Positions 10,865 through 19,962 of a DNA stretch of 64,000 nucleotides are shown here, piece by piece. Source of the DNA: CAVRUD01 sp963724285 (lineage in GTDB: Bacteria > Chloroflexota > Chloroflexia > Thermomicrobiales > UBA6265); NCBI GenBank assembly GCA_963724285.1, contig CAVRUD010000011.1, forward strand, positions 62,001 through 126,000, written 5' to 3'. Numbering within the stretch: the first letter of the stretch is position 1; each line of letters starts with the position of its first letter. Made by a program: the position numbers and the translations under genes. Below the pieces are notes generated by a model. The model made no database searches and was not told the origin of the DNA. It saw only the letters and a program-made list of their open reading frames with translations.

Positions 10865-12535
10865 TTACTGCTCCAGGTACGCGTTGTAGATGCGCGGGTT
10901 GGCGCCGCGCTCGTCGATGACGTCGGTGCCCTGAACGCTGGTCTTCATCGCCAGGTAGGTCATGTTGTTGTTCAGGGGGATGAAGGTCGCGTCCTCCATG
11001 AGGAGCATCTGGACCTGGGAGTAGATCTCCTTGCGCTGCTCCTGGTCGTTCGTCGCTTCGCCGTCCAGGAACATCTGGTCGAGGTCCGGGTTGTTGTAGT
11101 GGGCGAAGTTCCAGCCACTGCCGATGTTTTCGCTGCCGTAGACCTTGCGCAGGTCGGCGGGATCGACGCCGGACCACTGGGTCCAGACGAGGTTATGTTG
11201 GGCCTGCTGGGCGGACTGCTGCTGGGCGGGGTTGTCCTCCACCAGCAACTCGACCTTGACGCCGATGTCGGTGAGCTGGGCCTGGACGAGCTCGGCGACG
11301 TTGCGGACGCCGGTGAGGGCGAGGTGGACGATGGTGAGGTCCTGGCCGTCCTTCTGGCGGTAGTCGCCGTCGCCCATGACCCAGCCGGCCTCGTCGAGGA
11401 GGGCGCCGGCCTGCTCCGGGTCGTAGGGGTAGAGGGCGGAGGCGGGGTCGTAGGCCCAGGCAAAGTTGGAGATGACGCTGTCGGCCTCGCCGGCAAAGCC
11501 CTCGTAGATGACGGTGCGGACCTCTTCGGCGTTGACGCCGAAGGCGAGGGCCTTGCGGACGTTGACGTCGTCGGTCGGCGCGGTCACGCAGTTGACGAAG
11601 AGACCGGCCGGCGGGTAGCCCTCGACGGAGATCGTCTGGGTGCGGTAGTCGCTGTTGCCTTCGAAGGTGAGGAGGTCCGGGGCGGCCAGCGTGGCGTAGT
11701 CGACCTCGCCCGACTGGAGGGCGGCGGCGCGGGTGGCGTTCTCGGCGATGGTGCGGAAAACGATCCGCTCGAGCGGGGCGGGTCCGGTAACGCTTCGATC
11801 TCGGACGCCCAGTTGTAGTCGGGGTTGCGCTCGAGCACGACCTGATTCTGCGGCGTCCACTCAACGAACTTGAACGGGCCGGTGCCGACCGGATTCTGGC
11901 CGTACTGGTCGCCGAACTGGTCAACGGCGGCCGGGGAGACCATGCCGATGCCGTAGGTCGCCAGCGAGACCGGCAGCGGGCCATACGGGCGGGACATCTT
12001 GATCTCGACGGTGGACTCGTCGATGGCGCGGGATGACTCGTAGGGGCCGAGCTGGAAGACGGCGTACTCGGACTTGGTGGCGGGATCAACGATCCGGTCC
12101 AAGTTGAAGACCACGGCTTCGGCGTTGAACGGCGTGCCGTCATGGAACATCACACCGGTGCGCAGCTTGAGCGTCCAGGTGACGCCATCCTCTGCCACGG
12201 CCCACTCGGTTGCGAGCCCAGGGTAGAGCGTGCCATCGGGCGAGCGCTGGATGAGGTGGTCGTAGAGTCGCGTGGTGGAAGATCGAGTCGCGGGTGTTCG
12301 AGTTGACGTGGCAGTCGAGGGTACTTGGGTCGGCAGAGACGGCGATGGTGAGGGTGCCGCCGGGCGTGGCCTGGGCGGCAGCACGTCGGATGCCGGTGGC
12401 GACACCACCGAGGGCAGGTGCGGAGACACCGATCGCGGCGCCTAGCTTGAGGAGGGTACGACGCGAAAGATCAGTCTCGCTGGGCTGGGACAACGTAGAA
12501 GCGTCGGACAGAGCGGGGCGGTCCGGGTGGGCCAC
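10865..12535 (-). CDS. ABC transporter substrate-binding protein (SBP family 5), Tat-type signal, frameshifted
   Basis: GTG start at 12535 with GAGGAG 8 nt upstream. The N-terminus carries a twin-arginine signal (LSRRTLLKLGAAIG) and then GGTLTIAVSADPSTLD, the SBP_bac_5 opening. Breaks near 12275 and 11790 split the rest, which shows LYPGLATEWAVAEDG, GTGPFKFVEW and a C-terminal AHYNNPDLDQMF. Family 5 proteins bind oligopeptides, nickel, opines or related solutes and deliver them to DppB/DppC-type permeases, which follow here. First gene of the long leftward operon, directly behind a recognisable promoter. Confidence 0.87.
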
Positions 12536-12582
12536 AGGAACTCCTCCTCGATCGTTCGTCGACAGTCGACAAGAGCTTTTCG

Positions 12583-12611
12583 ATGGTACCGGCCTATCTC
12601 GGTCCTGTCAA
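12583..12611 (-). promoter_or_regulatory. Sigma-70-type promoter for the catabolic operon
   Basis: On the minus strand a perfect -35 TTGACA (12611-12606) is followed after 17 nt by TACCAT (12588-12583, 4 of 6 matches to TATAAT). Transcription would begin near 12576, about 40 nt before the GTG of the binding-protein gene. Confidence 0.65.
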
Positions 12612-12728
12612 CGAACCATGAACGCAGATCGCCTCATGAGGTCCTGCATCGCTGCATGGGAATGCGCACCGCCGAGCCAGGTTCTGTGCAGTTTGAACGG
12701 ATCCAGCCTGGAGAATTGGTAGCCCGTG

Positions 12729-13013
12729 CTAGTTCCCAACAAGAGGAGGGCGTGGGTCCCCGACACGTCCTTCGAGACGCTGACAAGACGAAGGTGGCCG
12801 GGTCACGTTCACGGCCGCCTTGTCGCTCACGCTTGTACTGATCTGGAACAGCCCCGGGGTATTCTCTTCAGGAGTCTTTCCCGGCCATGGCACCGGAGAT
12901 CCCTCGAACAGTTCGGTCCGGACGAACGCCGTGCCATCCCGGCCAATGACGTTCGCCTCACCCGGGCTGAACGCGAGTGGCAGCGCGCCACCTGGAAGGG
13001 ACGCTATTACCAC
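12729..13013 (-). CDS. Hypothetical protein, possible gene remnant
   Basis: Open frame of 94 codons from GTG 13013, open further upstream to the hairpin at 13049-13083. Composition (ALPLAFSPGE, GTAFVRTELF, VSDKAAVNV) looks like beta-rich protein more than random sequence, but there is no good ribosome site and no domain I recognise. It lies between a terminator and the operon promoter, so if real it is a separate or decayed gene. The rest of 12612-13048 shows nothing else. Confidence 0.25.
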   Translation of the reverse strand: MVIASLPGGALPLAFSPGEANVIGRDGTAFVRTELFEGSPVPWPGKTPEENTPGLFQISTSVSDKAAVNVTRPPSSCQRLEGRVGDPRPPLVGN

Positions 13014-13048
13014 CTCGTCACCCGATTCGGTTTGGCATGTGTTGCAAA

Positions 13049-13083
13049 AGCCGCGGCCCGGGCTCCTCGCCCGGGCCGCGGCT
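13049..13083 (-). terminator. Rho-independent terminator of the surface-protein gene
   Basis: Perfect 14-bp arms AGCCGCGGCCCGGG / CCCGGGCCGCGGCT around a 7-nt loop. On the minus strand the stem is followed by TTTT. It lies 33 bp past the TAA of the calcium-repeat protein. Confidence 0.75.
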
Positions 13084-13115
13084 GCTGAACGTGTCGGAGA
13101 TGAGATACGGAGAGC

Positions 13116-14315
13116 TTACCCCTGGCGGCGGGCCTGGCGTAGGCCGCCGATTGCAGCCAGGGCGAGGGCCGCGCCGGCGACGGCAATCAGGACCATCGAA
13201 ACCTCGAAGCCCGTGCTCGAGCTTTCGACGCCGGCACCGGTGTTTGGTAGGGCACTGACCTCAACCGGGCTAGCGGTCGGGGCCTGCGGCTGGGGGGCCG
13301 AAGCGGGGGATGGGGTCTGCGGCTGGGGGGCCGGAGCAGGGGCTGGCTCGTCGCCCTCGGTGTCGACCGGGAACACGTAGAACGTGCCATAGAGGGTCTC
13401 GCCAGGGCCGATGTAGACGAACGGAGCATTGGTGTTCTCATTCTCGTGCTGGCGCGGCTCGAAGCCGTCCGCCGTACCAAAGAACGTGAGGAAGTTGGCG
13501 AAGTCACCGGGAACTTCCAGGGTCACCGAGTAATTGCTCGATATGAGTCCGGGAACGACCACGCTGCCGTTGCTGTCGGTCCGGCCACCGTGGGCAATGT
13601 CGGAGCCCGGCATCATGGCCCTGACGTGCACATCGGGGAGGGGTTGGCTGTCGCCAATGTAGTCGTTGCCGGTGTAGCCAGCGGGGAGGATGCGCACTTC
13701 GACGATGAGGGTAGCAGGGCCCTGGCCGGCCGGGACGCTGGCGGGGTCCTTCGGATCGGTGTCAAAGACGAAGAGTTCGTCGCCGTCGTTGAAGCCGTCG
13801 CCGTCGGTGTCGGCCTTGGTCGGGTCGGTGCCCCAGCCGTCCTGGCGGAGTTCGGCGCCGTCACCCAGGCCGTCGCCGTCGGTGTCGAACTTCAGGGGAT
13901 CCGTGCCGGTGCTGGAACCAGGCTCGAACCCGACCTCGGCGAAGTCGGAAAGTTCGTCGCCGTCGGTGTCGGTCTTGGTCGGATCGGTGCCAATCTCGGC
14001 CTCTTCCGCGTCGGAGAGCTGGTCGCCGTCGGTGTCGACCCCGGGCTGACCGTTGGCCGGGACGCTGTTTGGATCGAGCGGGTCGGAGCCGTTGACGACC
14101 TCCTGGTTGTCGCCGAAGCCGTCCTCGTCGGTGTCGTAGAGGTTGGGGTCGGTGCCGTAGTCGGTTTCATCGGTGTCGGAGAGGCCGTCTTCGTCGGTGT
14201 CGACGAAGACGGCGGGCTGGATTGGGGTTTCTTGAGCGCCAACCTTGATCGGCGCGGCGAACAAGCCGAGAAGCAAGAGAGCTGCAACTGAGAAGAGGAT
14301 GCGACGCGCGAACAT
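13116..14315 (-). CDS. Secreted thrombospondin type-3-repeat protein with LPNTG-like C-terminal anchor
   Basis: ATG at 14315 gives a signal peptide (MFARRILFSVAALLLLGLFA). Residues ~40-220 hold six to seven acidic DxDxDGxxD repeats (DTDEDGLSD, DTDGDQLSD, DTDGDGFND), the thrombospondin type-3 calcium-binding pattern, spaced by GTDP turns. A prealbumin-like/Ig-like segment follows (DSNGSVVVPGLISSNY), then a Pro/Ala/Gln linker. The C-terminus has LPNTG, a ~25-residue hydrophobic helix and RQARRQG, the layout of a sortase sorting signal. Likely a calcium-stabilised cell-surface protein. No sortase gene is in the window. Ends at a strong terminator. Confidence 0.85.
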   Translation of the reverse strand: MFARRILFSVAALLLLGLFAAPIKVGAQETPIQPAVFVDTDEDGLSDTDETDYGTDPNLYDTDEDGFGDNQEVVNGSDPLDPNSVPANGQPGVDTDGDQLSDAEEAEIGTDPTKTDTDGDELSDFAEVGFEPGSSTGTDPLKFDTDGDGLGDGAELRQDGWGTDPTKADTDGDGFNDGDELFVFDTDPKDPASVPAGQGPATLIVEVRILPAGYTGNDYIGDSQPLPDVHVRAMMPGSDIAHGGRTDSNGSVVVPGLISSNYSVTLEVPGDFANFLTFFGTADGFEPRQHENENTNAPFVYIGPGETLYGTFYVFPVDTEGDEPAPAPAPQPQTPSPASAPQPQAPTASPVEVSALPNTGAGVESSSTGFEVSMVLIAVAGAALALAAIGGLRQARRQG

Positions 14316-14590
14316 GGGATCTACTTTCCAGAATGGGCGAAAGGCCGGGCAATGAGAGAACGAACGGATGGCTAGCGCCGGGACTTTGAGCAGCACATGC
14401 GAGTGGTCCAGTTCACGTAGTGACGCGGCGTGGGCGGCGTCAGGGCGACGTTGGGATTGGCGGCCGCGCTTGTCGATGCGGCCGGTTCGGATTGCTCCTA
14501 CACTCTCATCCTATATCTGGATATGGTGATGGACATACGTAGTCCGGATTAATCGGCATGCTTAATGCGGACGCGCGGCCCGACCTGGTG

Positions 14591-15568
14591 TCACTGCACG
14601 CGGATTCCGGATGGGCTGGACTCGGTAGAGTGGGTACGAAACCGGCGGAAGCGGGCGGCAATCAGATCGCCCGCAAACGTTGCGATGGCGAGCACGGTTG
14701 CCACGGCCATCAGGCCAAGCGCAGCGGTCTGAAGCGGATCGACCATGAGCTCGAAGAGGCGGTCCGCGACCACGTTCGACCCGGTGTCGGCCGTTCTGTT
14801 CTTGTAAAGCCGGAAGATCACCGCGACGGCGATGAGAACGATCCCGCCGCTGACGATCAGGCCGACGCCCATTCGCCCGATCGTGCGCAGGCGGTGCGGG
14901 CTGATGACGATTGCGCCAAGGAAGGCGACGGCCGCGAGGGCTGGAAACCAGAACGCGGCTTGGTCGATCTGACGGACAGTCCTCTGGATGGCCTCAATGT
15001 CGTCGGTCTTCAGAATCTGGAACTCGACGTCTCCCGCGAGTGCGGTCACCCTCGAGAGGTCGATGCCGAATGGGACGAGTTGATTGGCAATGGCGGTCGC
15101 GATAGGGCCCAGCTCCAGGTAGACCTCGCCATCGCGGGAGCCGAATCCGTCTCCCTCCTTGCCGGCGATCAGCCCTTTCACCTGGACGTGGGCGGCCCGA
15201 TTGGCCTCGCGCCAGACGTCGGGGAACGCGTCAGAGGAGACAAACGATCCGACGGCGCTGCGCACCGTCCGCTCGGCGGTGCCGGCGCCGAAGCCTAGAT
15301 CGAGGGCAGCCATGATCCTGTCGGTGGCTACCGTGGTGATCTCGGCCTGAACGGCGCTGTCGGTCGCCAGCGGCCCGATCGTGTCGACGTAGGCGTCGTC
15401 GTCGAGGAGGAGGGTGTTGACCCAGATGGCCACCAGGGCAACGGCGACGAGCAAGCAGCCGGTGATGAGGAGCAACCAGACGAGGAGCCCTCGCGGCCAC
15501 GATGAGGGCCGCTCACGAAGCGTGTCCGAGGGGACTCCGTACCGGGTGTCGATGGCTGAGGGTGTCAT
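14591..15568 (-). CDS. Uncharacterised membrane protein, four predicted TM segments
   Basis: 325 residues from ATG 15568. One TM helix at residues ~28-50 (WLLLITGCLLVAVALVAIWV) is followed by ~150 residues outside the membrane containing TDSAVQAEITTVATDRIMAAL, then three more helices (AFWFPALAAVAFLGAIVIS; VGLIVSGGIVLIAVAVIF; AALGLMAVATVLAIATFAG) and a basic tail. The layout resembles uncharacterised integral membrane proteins common in Actinobacteria. No enzymatic motif. It stands alone; its start lies 30 bp from the left end of the insertion sequence. The 275 bp before the surface-protein gene (14316-14590) hold no other gene. Confidence 0.7.
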   Translation of the reverse strand: MTPSAIDTRYGVPSDTLRERPSSWPRGLLVWLLLITGCLLVAVALVAIWVNTLLLDDDAYVDTIGPLATDSAVQAEITTVATDRIMAALDLGFGAGTAERTVRSAVGSFVSSDAFPDVWREANRAAHVQVKGLIAGKEGDGFGSRDGEVYLELGPIATAIANQLVPFGIDLSRVTALAGDVEFQILKTDDIEAIQRTVRQIDQAAFWFPALAAVAFLGAIVISPHRLRTIGRMGVGLIVSGGIVLIAVAVIFRLYKNRTADTGSNVVADRLFELMVDPLQTAALGLMAVATVLAIATFAGDLIAARFRRFRTHSTESSPSGIRVQ

Positions 15569-15598
15569 CGCGCTCCTGCTTGGTCGGTCGCCAGGTTT

Positions 15599-16743
15599 AT
15601 GAAGGTGGACAACTTAATCGGACCATGCGAGGCTGGGGCGATCCGGGGGGAACCCGGACGTAAGGAGGATGCCGATGCGCCCGTACGCGTTGGTCCTGAC
15701 GGCGGAGCAGCGAGCGGAGCTGGAGCGGACCCGAGCCCGCGACCCGCGGCCCTATCTGCGCGAGATGGCGGCGGCGCTGTTGCAGGTGGCGGACGGAATC
15801 CCGGCGCGGCGGGTGGCGCGCCACGGCTTGGGGCGGCGGCGCAAGCCGGAGACGCTCTACCGCTGGCTCGCCCGCTACGCGGCCGGTGGCCTGGCCGCCC
15901 TGGTGCACCGCCGCCGCGGGCGCCGGGGCTTTTCCCCCCTGGCAGGGGGCAGCGCTGGTCGAGTGGGTGCGGCAGGACCCGGCGTGCCACGGGCTGGAGC
16001 GCGCCCGCTGGCGGCTCGATGACCTGCGGGCGCGGCTGCCGTGGCTGGCGGGGTACACCCGCAGCGGCGTCGCCAAGGCCCTCAAACGGCTGCGAGTCCG
16101 GCTCAAACGGGGGCGGCTGCGCCTGCACGGCCCCGACCCCGCCTACGCCGCCAAGCGCGACCGGGTCGCCAAAGCGGTCGCCCTGGCGCGCGAATTCCCC
16201 GGACGCGTCACGACGCCCTTCGGCGACGAGGTGGGGATCTACCGCCAGCCGACCCTGGCGGCGACCTGGGGCCAGGCCGGGATCGAGCCCACGGCCACCC
16301 TGTCGCACCGTGCCAACACCCGCCACCGGATCTGCGGCGGCCTCGACGCCGTCACCGGGCAGGTCGTCTGGCGCGGCGCCAGCACGGCCGGGGTGGCGGT
16401 GCTGTGCCGCTGGTTGGCCGACGTGCGCGCGGCCTACCCAGGGCGGCGCCTGCTGCTGGTCTGGGACAACTGGCCGGTCCACCGCCACCCCGCCGTGCTG
16501 GCCCGGGCGGGCGAACTGGGGATCGGCATCGTCTGGCTGCCGACCTACGCGCCCTGGCTCAACCCGATCGAGAAGCTCTGGCGCCAGACCAAGCAGGATG
16601 TGCTCCACCACCACCGCCTCGCCGACGCCTGGACCGACCTCAAGGCCCGCGTCCATGCCCACCTGGACCGCTACGCCCACGCTTCCCCCACCCTCCTGCG
16701 CTACGTCGGCCTCACATGGTCCGATTAAGTTGTCCACCTTCAT
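15599..16743 (+). mobile_element. IS630-type insertion sequence with 29-bp terminal inverted repeats
   Basis: Left end 15599-15627 and right end 16715-16743 are perfect reverse complements (ATGAAGGTGGACAACTTAAT...). One transposase coding region fills the inside. The left flank ends CCAGGTTTA and the right flank resumes TCAACCTGG. Joined, they restore the CCAGGTTT-AACCTGG core of repeat family R1, so the element jumped into an R1 copy at its central dinucleotide, as expected for the TA-targeting IS630 group. The target duplication would be TA/TC, one base degraded. Confidence 0.9.
15675..16728 (+). CDS. IS630-family transposase, encoded in two overlapping frames
   Basis: Start ATG 15675 with AAGGAGG six nt upstream. 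First frame: helix-turn-helix domain (LREMAAALLQVADGIPARRVA, YRWLARYAAGG). Near 15945, at TTTTCCCCCC, the reading moves to the +1 frame, which carries the DDE domain: FGDEVGIYRQP (first Asp), LVWDNWPVHRHP (second Asp) and NPIEKLWRQTK (Glu). Ends RYVGLTWSD inside the right terminal repeat. Some IS630 elements use programmed frameshifting, and the homopolymer run fits that, but a simple indel error is equally possible here. Confidence 0.88.
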
Positions 16744-16830
16744 CAACCTGGCGCTGAACCTACGAAGTCCTCCGGGACTCCAGGACTGAGTCGAACGGCG
16801 CGGCGCCCGACGGTTGTGATAGGCGCTCTT
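16743..16830. repeat. REP family R1, copy b (right part; left part at 15591-15599)
   Basis: After the insertion sequence the repeat continues CAACCTGGCGCTGAACC ... TCCGGGACT, then AACGGCGCGGCGCCCGACGG and TGATAGGCGCTCTTGA. The same extended tail follows copy d at 35681-35775, showing that the full R1 unit is about 90 bp long. Confidence 0.75.
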
Positions 16831-17021
16831 GAGACGGGGTCGTGTCCACCCGTTCCCCAAATCCGAGGATACTTGACGGAATATGCTGCATTGGACGTTC
16901 TTCATCATGTTATCGCTGCATCGCCCGCGAAGTTGCCTTGCGGAAATACATCCTTGGCCGTGTAGTAAGCTATAGACCTTCCGCGACCGTCACGTCGTGG
17001 GTCCGATACGACACGGACAAT

Positions 17022-17050
17022 CGATACCGGATGCCAGGCATCCGGTATCG
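17022..17050. promoter_or_regulatory. 29-bp perfect palindrome upstream of the transpeptidase gene
   Basis: Arms CGATACCGGATGCC / GGCATCCGGTATCG separated by one A. It stands 350 bp before the start of the YkuD gene in non-coding DNA. It could be an operator or a hairpin. Unlike the REP families it occurs once in the window. Confidence 0.5.
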
Positions 17051-17079
17051 CCGTGAAGATCGGGGTGGAGACGTCTCGC

Positions 17080-17300
17080 GAGGCGCCGTCTGGTCCGCTC
17101 TCGCCGGTGTGCCTACCGACCTTCCTGCTGGCTGCTGGCTGGCTCGTTGGTGCACCGGTGAATTGGTGAGCGGGAAGGTTGCCGAGGCGTACCGATCGAA
17201 CCCGGTGGCTGGCCGGGAATCCGCGGGTCGTCCGTCCGTGCTGGAGGGAACACGGGAAGGGACGGTCATCGCCCGGATGTTCGCCTGCTTGGGGGCGGTC
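17080..17300 (+). promoter_or_regulatory. Long structured leader; weak candidate for a ydaO-type (c-di-AMP) riboswitch
   Basis: The region 16831-17400 has no convincing gene and precedes a secreted SH3b/YkuD cell-wall enzyme, a class of gene often controlled by ydaO riboswitches. Two short pieces recall the ydaO core: ACCGGTGAATTGGTG (17154-17168) and CGAACCCGGTGGCTGGCC (17197-17214). The match is by eye, incomplete, and the GGGGGAACC element was not found. Confidence 0.22.
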
Positions 17301-17400
17301 TATCCGGATCGGGAAGCTCAGGAGCCAAACGGAGGTCCGGCGCCCGTCGCCTTCCCGCCGCGTTCAAAACGTTCCCCCGCAACGAAAGGAACCGGACAAC

Positions 17401-18441
17401 GTGGACGTGTCGCACGGCGGCGTCGCCATGGCTGGTGGCCGCGCCACTTACGACCGCGTCGCGAGGATGCCTGGGCGCTGGCGCCGATCCTCGTGCGTGC
17501 TCGCACTTGCCCTAATCGCCTCAGTGCTCTCATTCGCGCTCCCATCCGCCACGCCGGCGCAGGCCGCCTGGGGAGGGACGGTGACGACCGAGATGGCGAC
17601 GCTCCGCTCGGAGCCTGGGTGGTGGGCCGAGGTCGTGGGATCGGTCTACATGGGGCAGTGGGTCGAGATCGCGGCCGGTCCCGCCGGGGACGACTGGTAT
17701 CAGGTGGCATCCGGCGGTCAATTCGGCTGGCTTTGGGGCGGGTTCATCTCCATTGATGGCGGTGGTGGAGGCGGCGGTGCGGTAGCGGCCGCGGCGGCGA
17801 CCTCCGGCGTGGGCGGCGGTGGCTATTCCGCCTGGGTCGACACCGACGTGCTCAACGTCCGTGCTGGCGCGGGGACGGATTCGGCGGTGGTCAATCAGAT
17901 CTGGCAGGGCGGCCAGTTGACCGTGGTCGGGGATGCCGTGAGCGGCTTCCTGCCGATCCAGTGGGACGGCGGTAGCGGCTGGGTCTCCGGTCAGTACCTG
18001 CGCTACGATGGCCCCCCTGCCGCCTCAGCGAGCGGGGGAGGGGGGGACGCTCCAAGTGGTGATCGTTGGATCGATGTCAATCGGACCAACCAGACAGTCT
18101 CCCTAATGGAGGGGAACAACGCGGTCGCGAGTTACTGGGGCGCTTTCGGCTACGAAAATTCCGATCACGGCTTCTACGCGACCGCGATCGGCACCTACTA
18201 CGTCTACTCAAAGGCCCAGGACCTCAATTGGACCGAGTGGGGCCAGGCGTACATCACCGACTGGGTCGGCTTTGACCCCGAGCGGGCCAACGGCTTCCAC
18301 TCGTACTCGCGTGACGCCAACGGCAACGTGCTCGCTAATGGTGTAGCTGCGACGGGGGGCTGTGTCGCGACCGAGCCGGGAGCCGCAGCTCACATCTTCG
18401 CGTTTGCGGCGATGGGGACGCGGGTCGAGGTGCATTGGTAA
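17401..18441 (+). CDS. Secreted SH3b-SH3b-YkuD (L,D-transpeptidase-like) protein
   Basis: Start GTG 17401 with AAAGGA 10 nt upstream; ATG 17428 is an alternative. A signal peptide (SSCVLALALIASVLSFALPS, cleavage after TPAQA) leads to two bacterial SH3 domains (~residues 60-115 and 140-200; TVTTEMATLRSEPG and VDTDVLNVRAGAGTDS) joined by glycine-rich linkers. The last ~130 residues form a YkuD domain: WIDVNRTNQTVSLME at its start and the catalytic region GFHSYSRD ... ATGGCV, with His and Cys in place. It probably crosslinks or trims peptidoglycan outside the membrane. Ends 28 bp before a terminator. Confidence 0.87.
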   Translation: MDVSHGGVAMAGGRATYDRVARMPGRWRRSSCVLALALIASVLSFALPSATPAQAAWGGTVTTEMATLRSEPGWWAEVVGSVYMGQWVEIAAGPAGDDWYQVASGGQFGWLWGGFISIDGGGGGGGAVAAAAATSGVGGGGYSAWVDTDVLNVRAGAGTDSAVVNQIWQGGQLTVVGDAVSGFLPIQWDGGSGWVSGQYLRYDGPPAASASGGGGDAPSGDRWIDVNRTNQTVSLMEGNNAVASYWGAFGYENSDHGFYATAIGTYYVYSKAQDLNWTEWGQAYITDWVGFDPERANGFHSYSRDANGNVLANGVAATGGCVATEPGAAAHIFAFAAMGTRVEVHW

Positions 18442-18469
18442 GTAGAGCGTAGGACCTCAACCCAAGCAG

Positions 18470-18502
18470 CCCCCTCTCCACTTCGGTGGGGAGGGGGTTT
18501 TT
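18470..18502 (+). terminator. Rho-independent terminator
   Basis: Perfect 12-bp stem CCCCCTCTCCAC / GTGGGGAGGGGG closed by a TTCG tetraloop and followed by TTTTT. It ends the transpeptidase transcript. Confidence 0.9.
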
Positions 18503-18534
18503 GTTTGGAGGCGGAGCGTTTGGCCGCTTAACCT

Positions 18535-18720
18535 CCCGGCCCGGGAGAGCCCCCTAACCCCCCGGCCCCATTCCCCCCGCTGCGGCAAGGGAAGGGGGAG
18601 ACAGAACGGCCCTCATCCCGGCCCTAACGGGCCACCGCTCTCCCAACCGTGGGAGAGGGGGCCGGGGGTGAGGGCTGTTCCCGCGCCGTAGTCAACCGCC
18701 CCGCTCCACCGCAGTGGGCT
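18535..18720. repeat. REP family R3 block (CCCCCTAACCCC type)
   Basis: GC-rich, internally palindromic block: GAGAGCCCCCTAACCCCC, a CTGCGGCA hairpin, then CTCATCCCGGCCCTAACGGG and CTCTCCCAACCGTGGGAGAG. A shorter copy lies at 38997-39067 and a related hairpin at 20048-20100. It fills the gap between two convergent genes, and nothing coding is seen. Confidence 0.65.
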
Positions 18721-18756
18721 GGGGGAGGGAGGGGGTAGGGAGTGAAGTCCTCTTCC

Positions 18757-19962
18757 CTACGCGAAAAAGTCTTCGTCCCCCTCTGGCAGGTATTGCTGGG
18801 CGGCTTCGGGGATGAGGTCGATGCCCATGCCGGGGGTGTCCCAGACGTCGATGAAGCCGTTCTTGACGATGGGGTCGGGGAGGCCGGTGACGATGTCGTA
18901 CCACCAGTCGGGGTTGCCGCTGGGGTACTCGAAGGCGATGTAGTTGTCGGGGAGGGTGGCGCAGACCTGGACCAGGGCAGCCAGGCCGAGGAGGCCGTTG
19001 CCGGTGCCGTGCGGCGCGATCATGATGCCGTGCAGATCGGCGTATTCGGCCACCCATTTCAGCTCGGCGATACCACCCACGTCGCAGGGGTCGGGGCCGA
19101 TGATGTTGACGGCGTGGGTTTCGATCAGCTCGCGGAAGTTGTGGCGCAGGTAGATTTGCTCGCCGGTGTGGATCGGGGTGGTTGAAGCCCTGGTCACGTC
19201 GCGATAGACGTCGGCGGCGACCCAGGGGACGTAGTCGCCGGTGATCAGGTCCTCCAGCCACATGATGTGGAGGGGTTCGAGGGCTTTGGCGAGGCGGATG
19301 GCGTCCGGGACGGTCCAGCCGGGGCCGCAGTCGAGGGCAAGGCCAACCTCATCGCCCAGGACCTCCTTCATCGCGGCGACGCAATCGACGACGTGATTGA
19401 GGCCCTTCTCGGTCAGCATGCCGCGCATGAGCTGGCCGTGAAAGACGCTCTGGCCGGGCTCGCCGTAGTAGAAATTCGGGATGTCGGTCTTCATGCCGGA
19501 GTGGAAGCCGATACCTTGCTTGATGATGGTGAAGCCTTCGGGGAGGGCCTTCATCTGGGCCATATTGGCGGCCATGTCCTCGGGTGAGTAGGAGGCGAGA
19601 GGTGGGCGGATCGAGCCGTTGTAGGTGCGGACGCGGTCGCGGACCTTGCCGCCGAGGAGTTTGTAGACCGGGAGTCCGGCCGCCTTGCCCGCGATGTCCC
19701 AGAGGGCCATCTCGATGGCACTGACGGCGCTGCCCCAGGGCTTAAAGCCGCCGCGCTGGCGGATCTTGCGCATCACCCGCTCGACGTCCGTAGGGTCCTC
19801 GCCGACGAGGGCGGGGCCGAGGTGAAGCAGGTGGGGTTTCAAGTAGGGCTTGTAGGCCTCGACCTGGCCGTAGCCGTCGATGCCGGCGTCCGTGACGATG
19901 CGGACGATGGGGCTGTTGCCGAGAACCGTGGCCTTGACGTCGGTAATCTTGATGTTCACCAC
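18757..19962 (-). CDS. Mandelate racemase/muconate-lactonizing family dehydratase (enolase superfamily)
   Basis: 401 residues, intact. The capping domain (MVNIKITDVKATVLG) is followed by an (alpha/beta)7-beta barrel. Metal ligands: Asp in LALDCGPGW, Glu in WLEDLI, Glu in HTGEQIYL; a later APHGTG carries the His typical of the acid-sugar dehydratase subgroups. Closest in pattern to galactonate/mannonate-type dehydratases. It probably dehydrates a sugar acid. It is a single gene with its own leader (19963-20040), with no sugar-acid kinase or aldolase next to it. Confidence 0.85.
   Translation of the reverse strand: MVNIKITDVKATVLGNSPIVRIVTDAGIDGYGQVEAYKPYLKPHLLHLGPALVGEDPTDVERVMRKIRQRGGFKPWGSAVSAIEMALWDIAGKAAGLPVYKLLGGKVRDRVRTYNGSIRPPLASYSPEDMAANMAQMKALPEGFTIIKQGIGFHSGMKTDIPNFYYGEPGQSVFHGQLMRGMLTEKGLNHVVDCVAAMKEVLGDEVGLALDCGPGWTVPDAIRLAKALEPLHIMWLEDLITGDYVPWVAADVYRDVTRASTTPIHTGEQIYLRHNFRELIETHAVNIIGPDPCDVGGIAELKWVAEYADLHGIMIAPHGTGNGLLGLAALVQVCATLPDNYIAFEYPSGNPDWWYDIVTGLPDPIVKNGFIDVWDTPGMGIDLIPEAAQQYLPEGDEDFFA

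Noticed and set aside
8940..11177. A 745-codon minus-strand open frame spanning the permease genes
   Set aside because: It joins real pieces of both permeases with out-of-frame stretches; motifs show two permease genes with frame breaks and 4-nt overlaps instead.
15565..16908. A 447-codon minus-strand ORF across the insertion sequence
   Set aside because: Antisense shadow of the IS630 transposase, which carries the DDE motifs.
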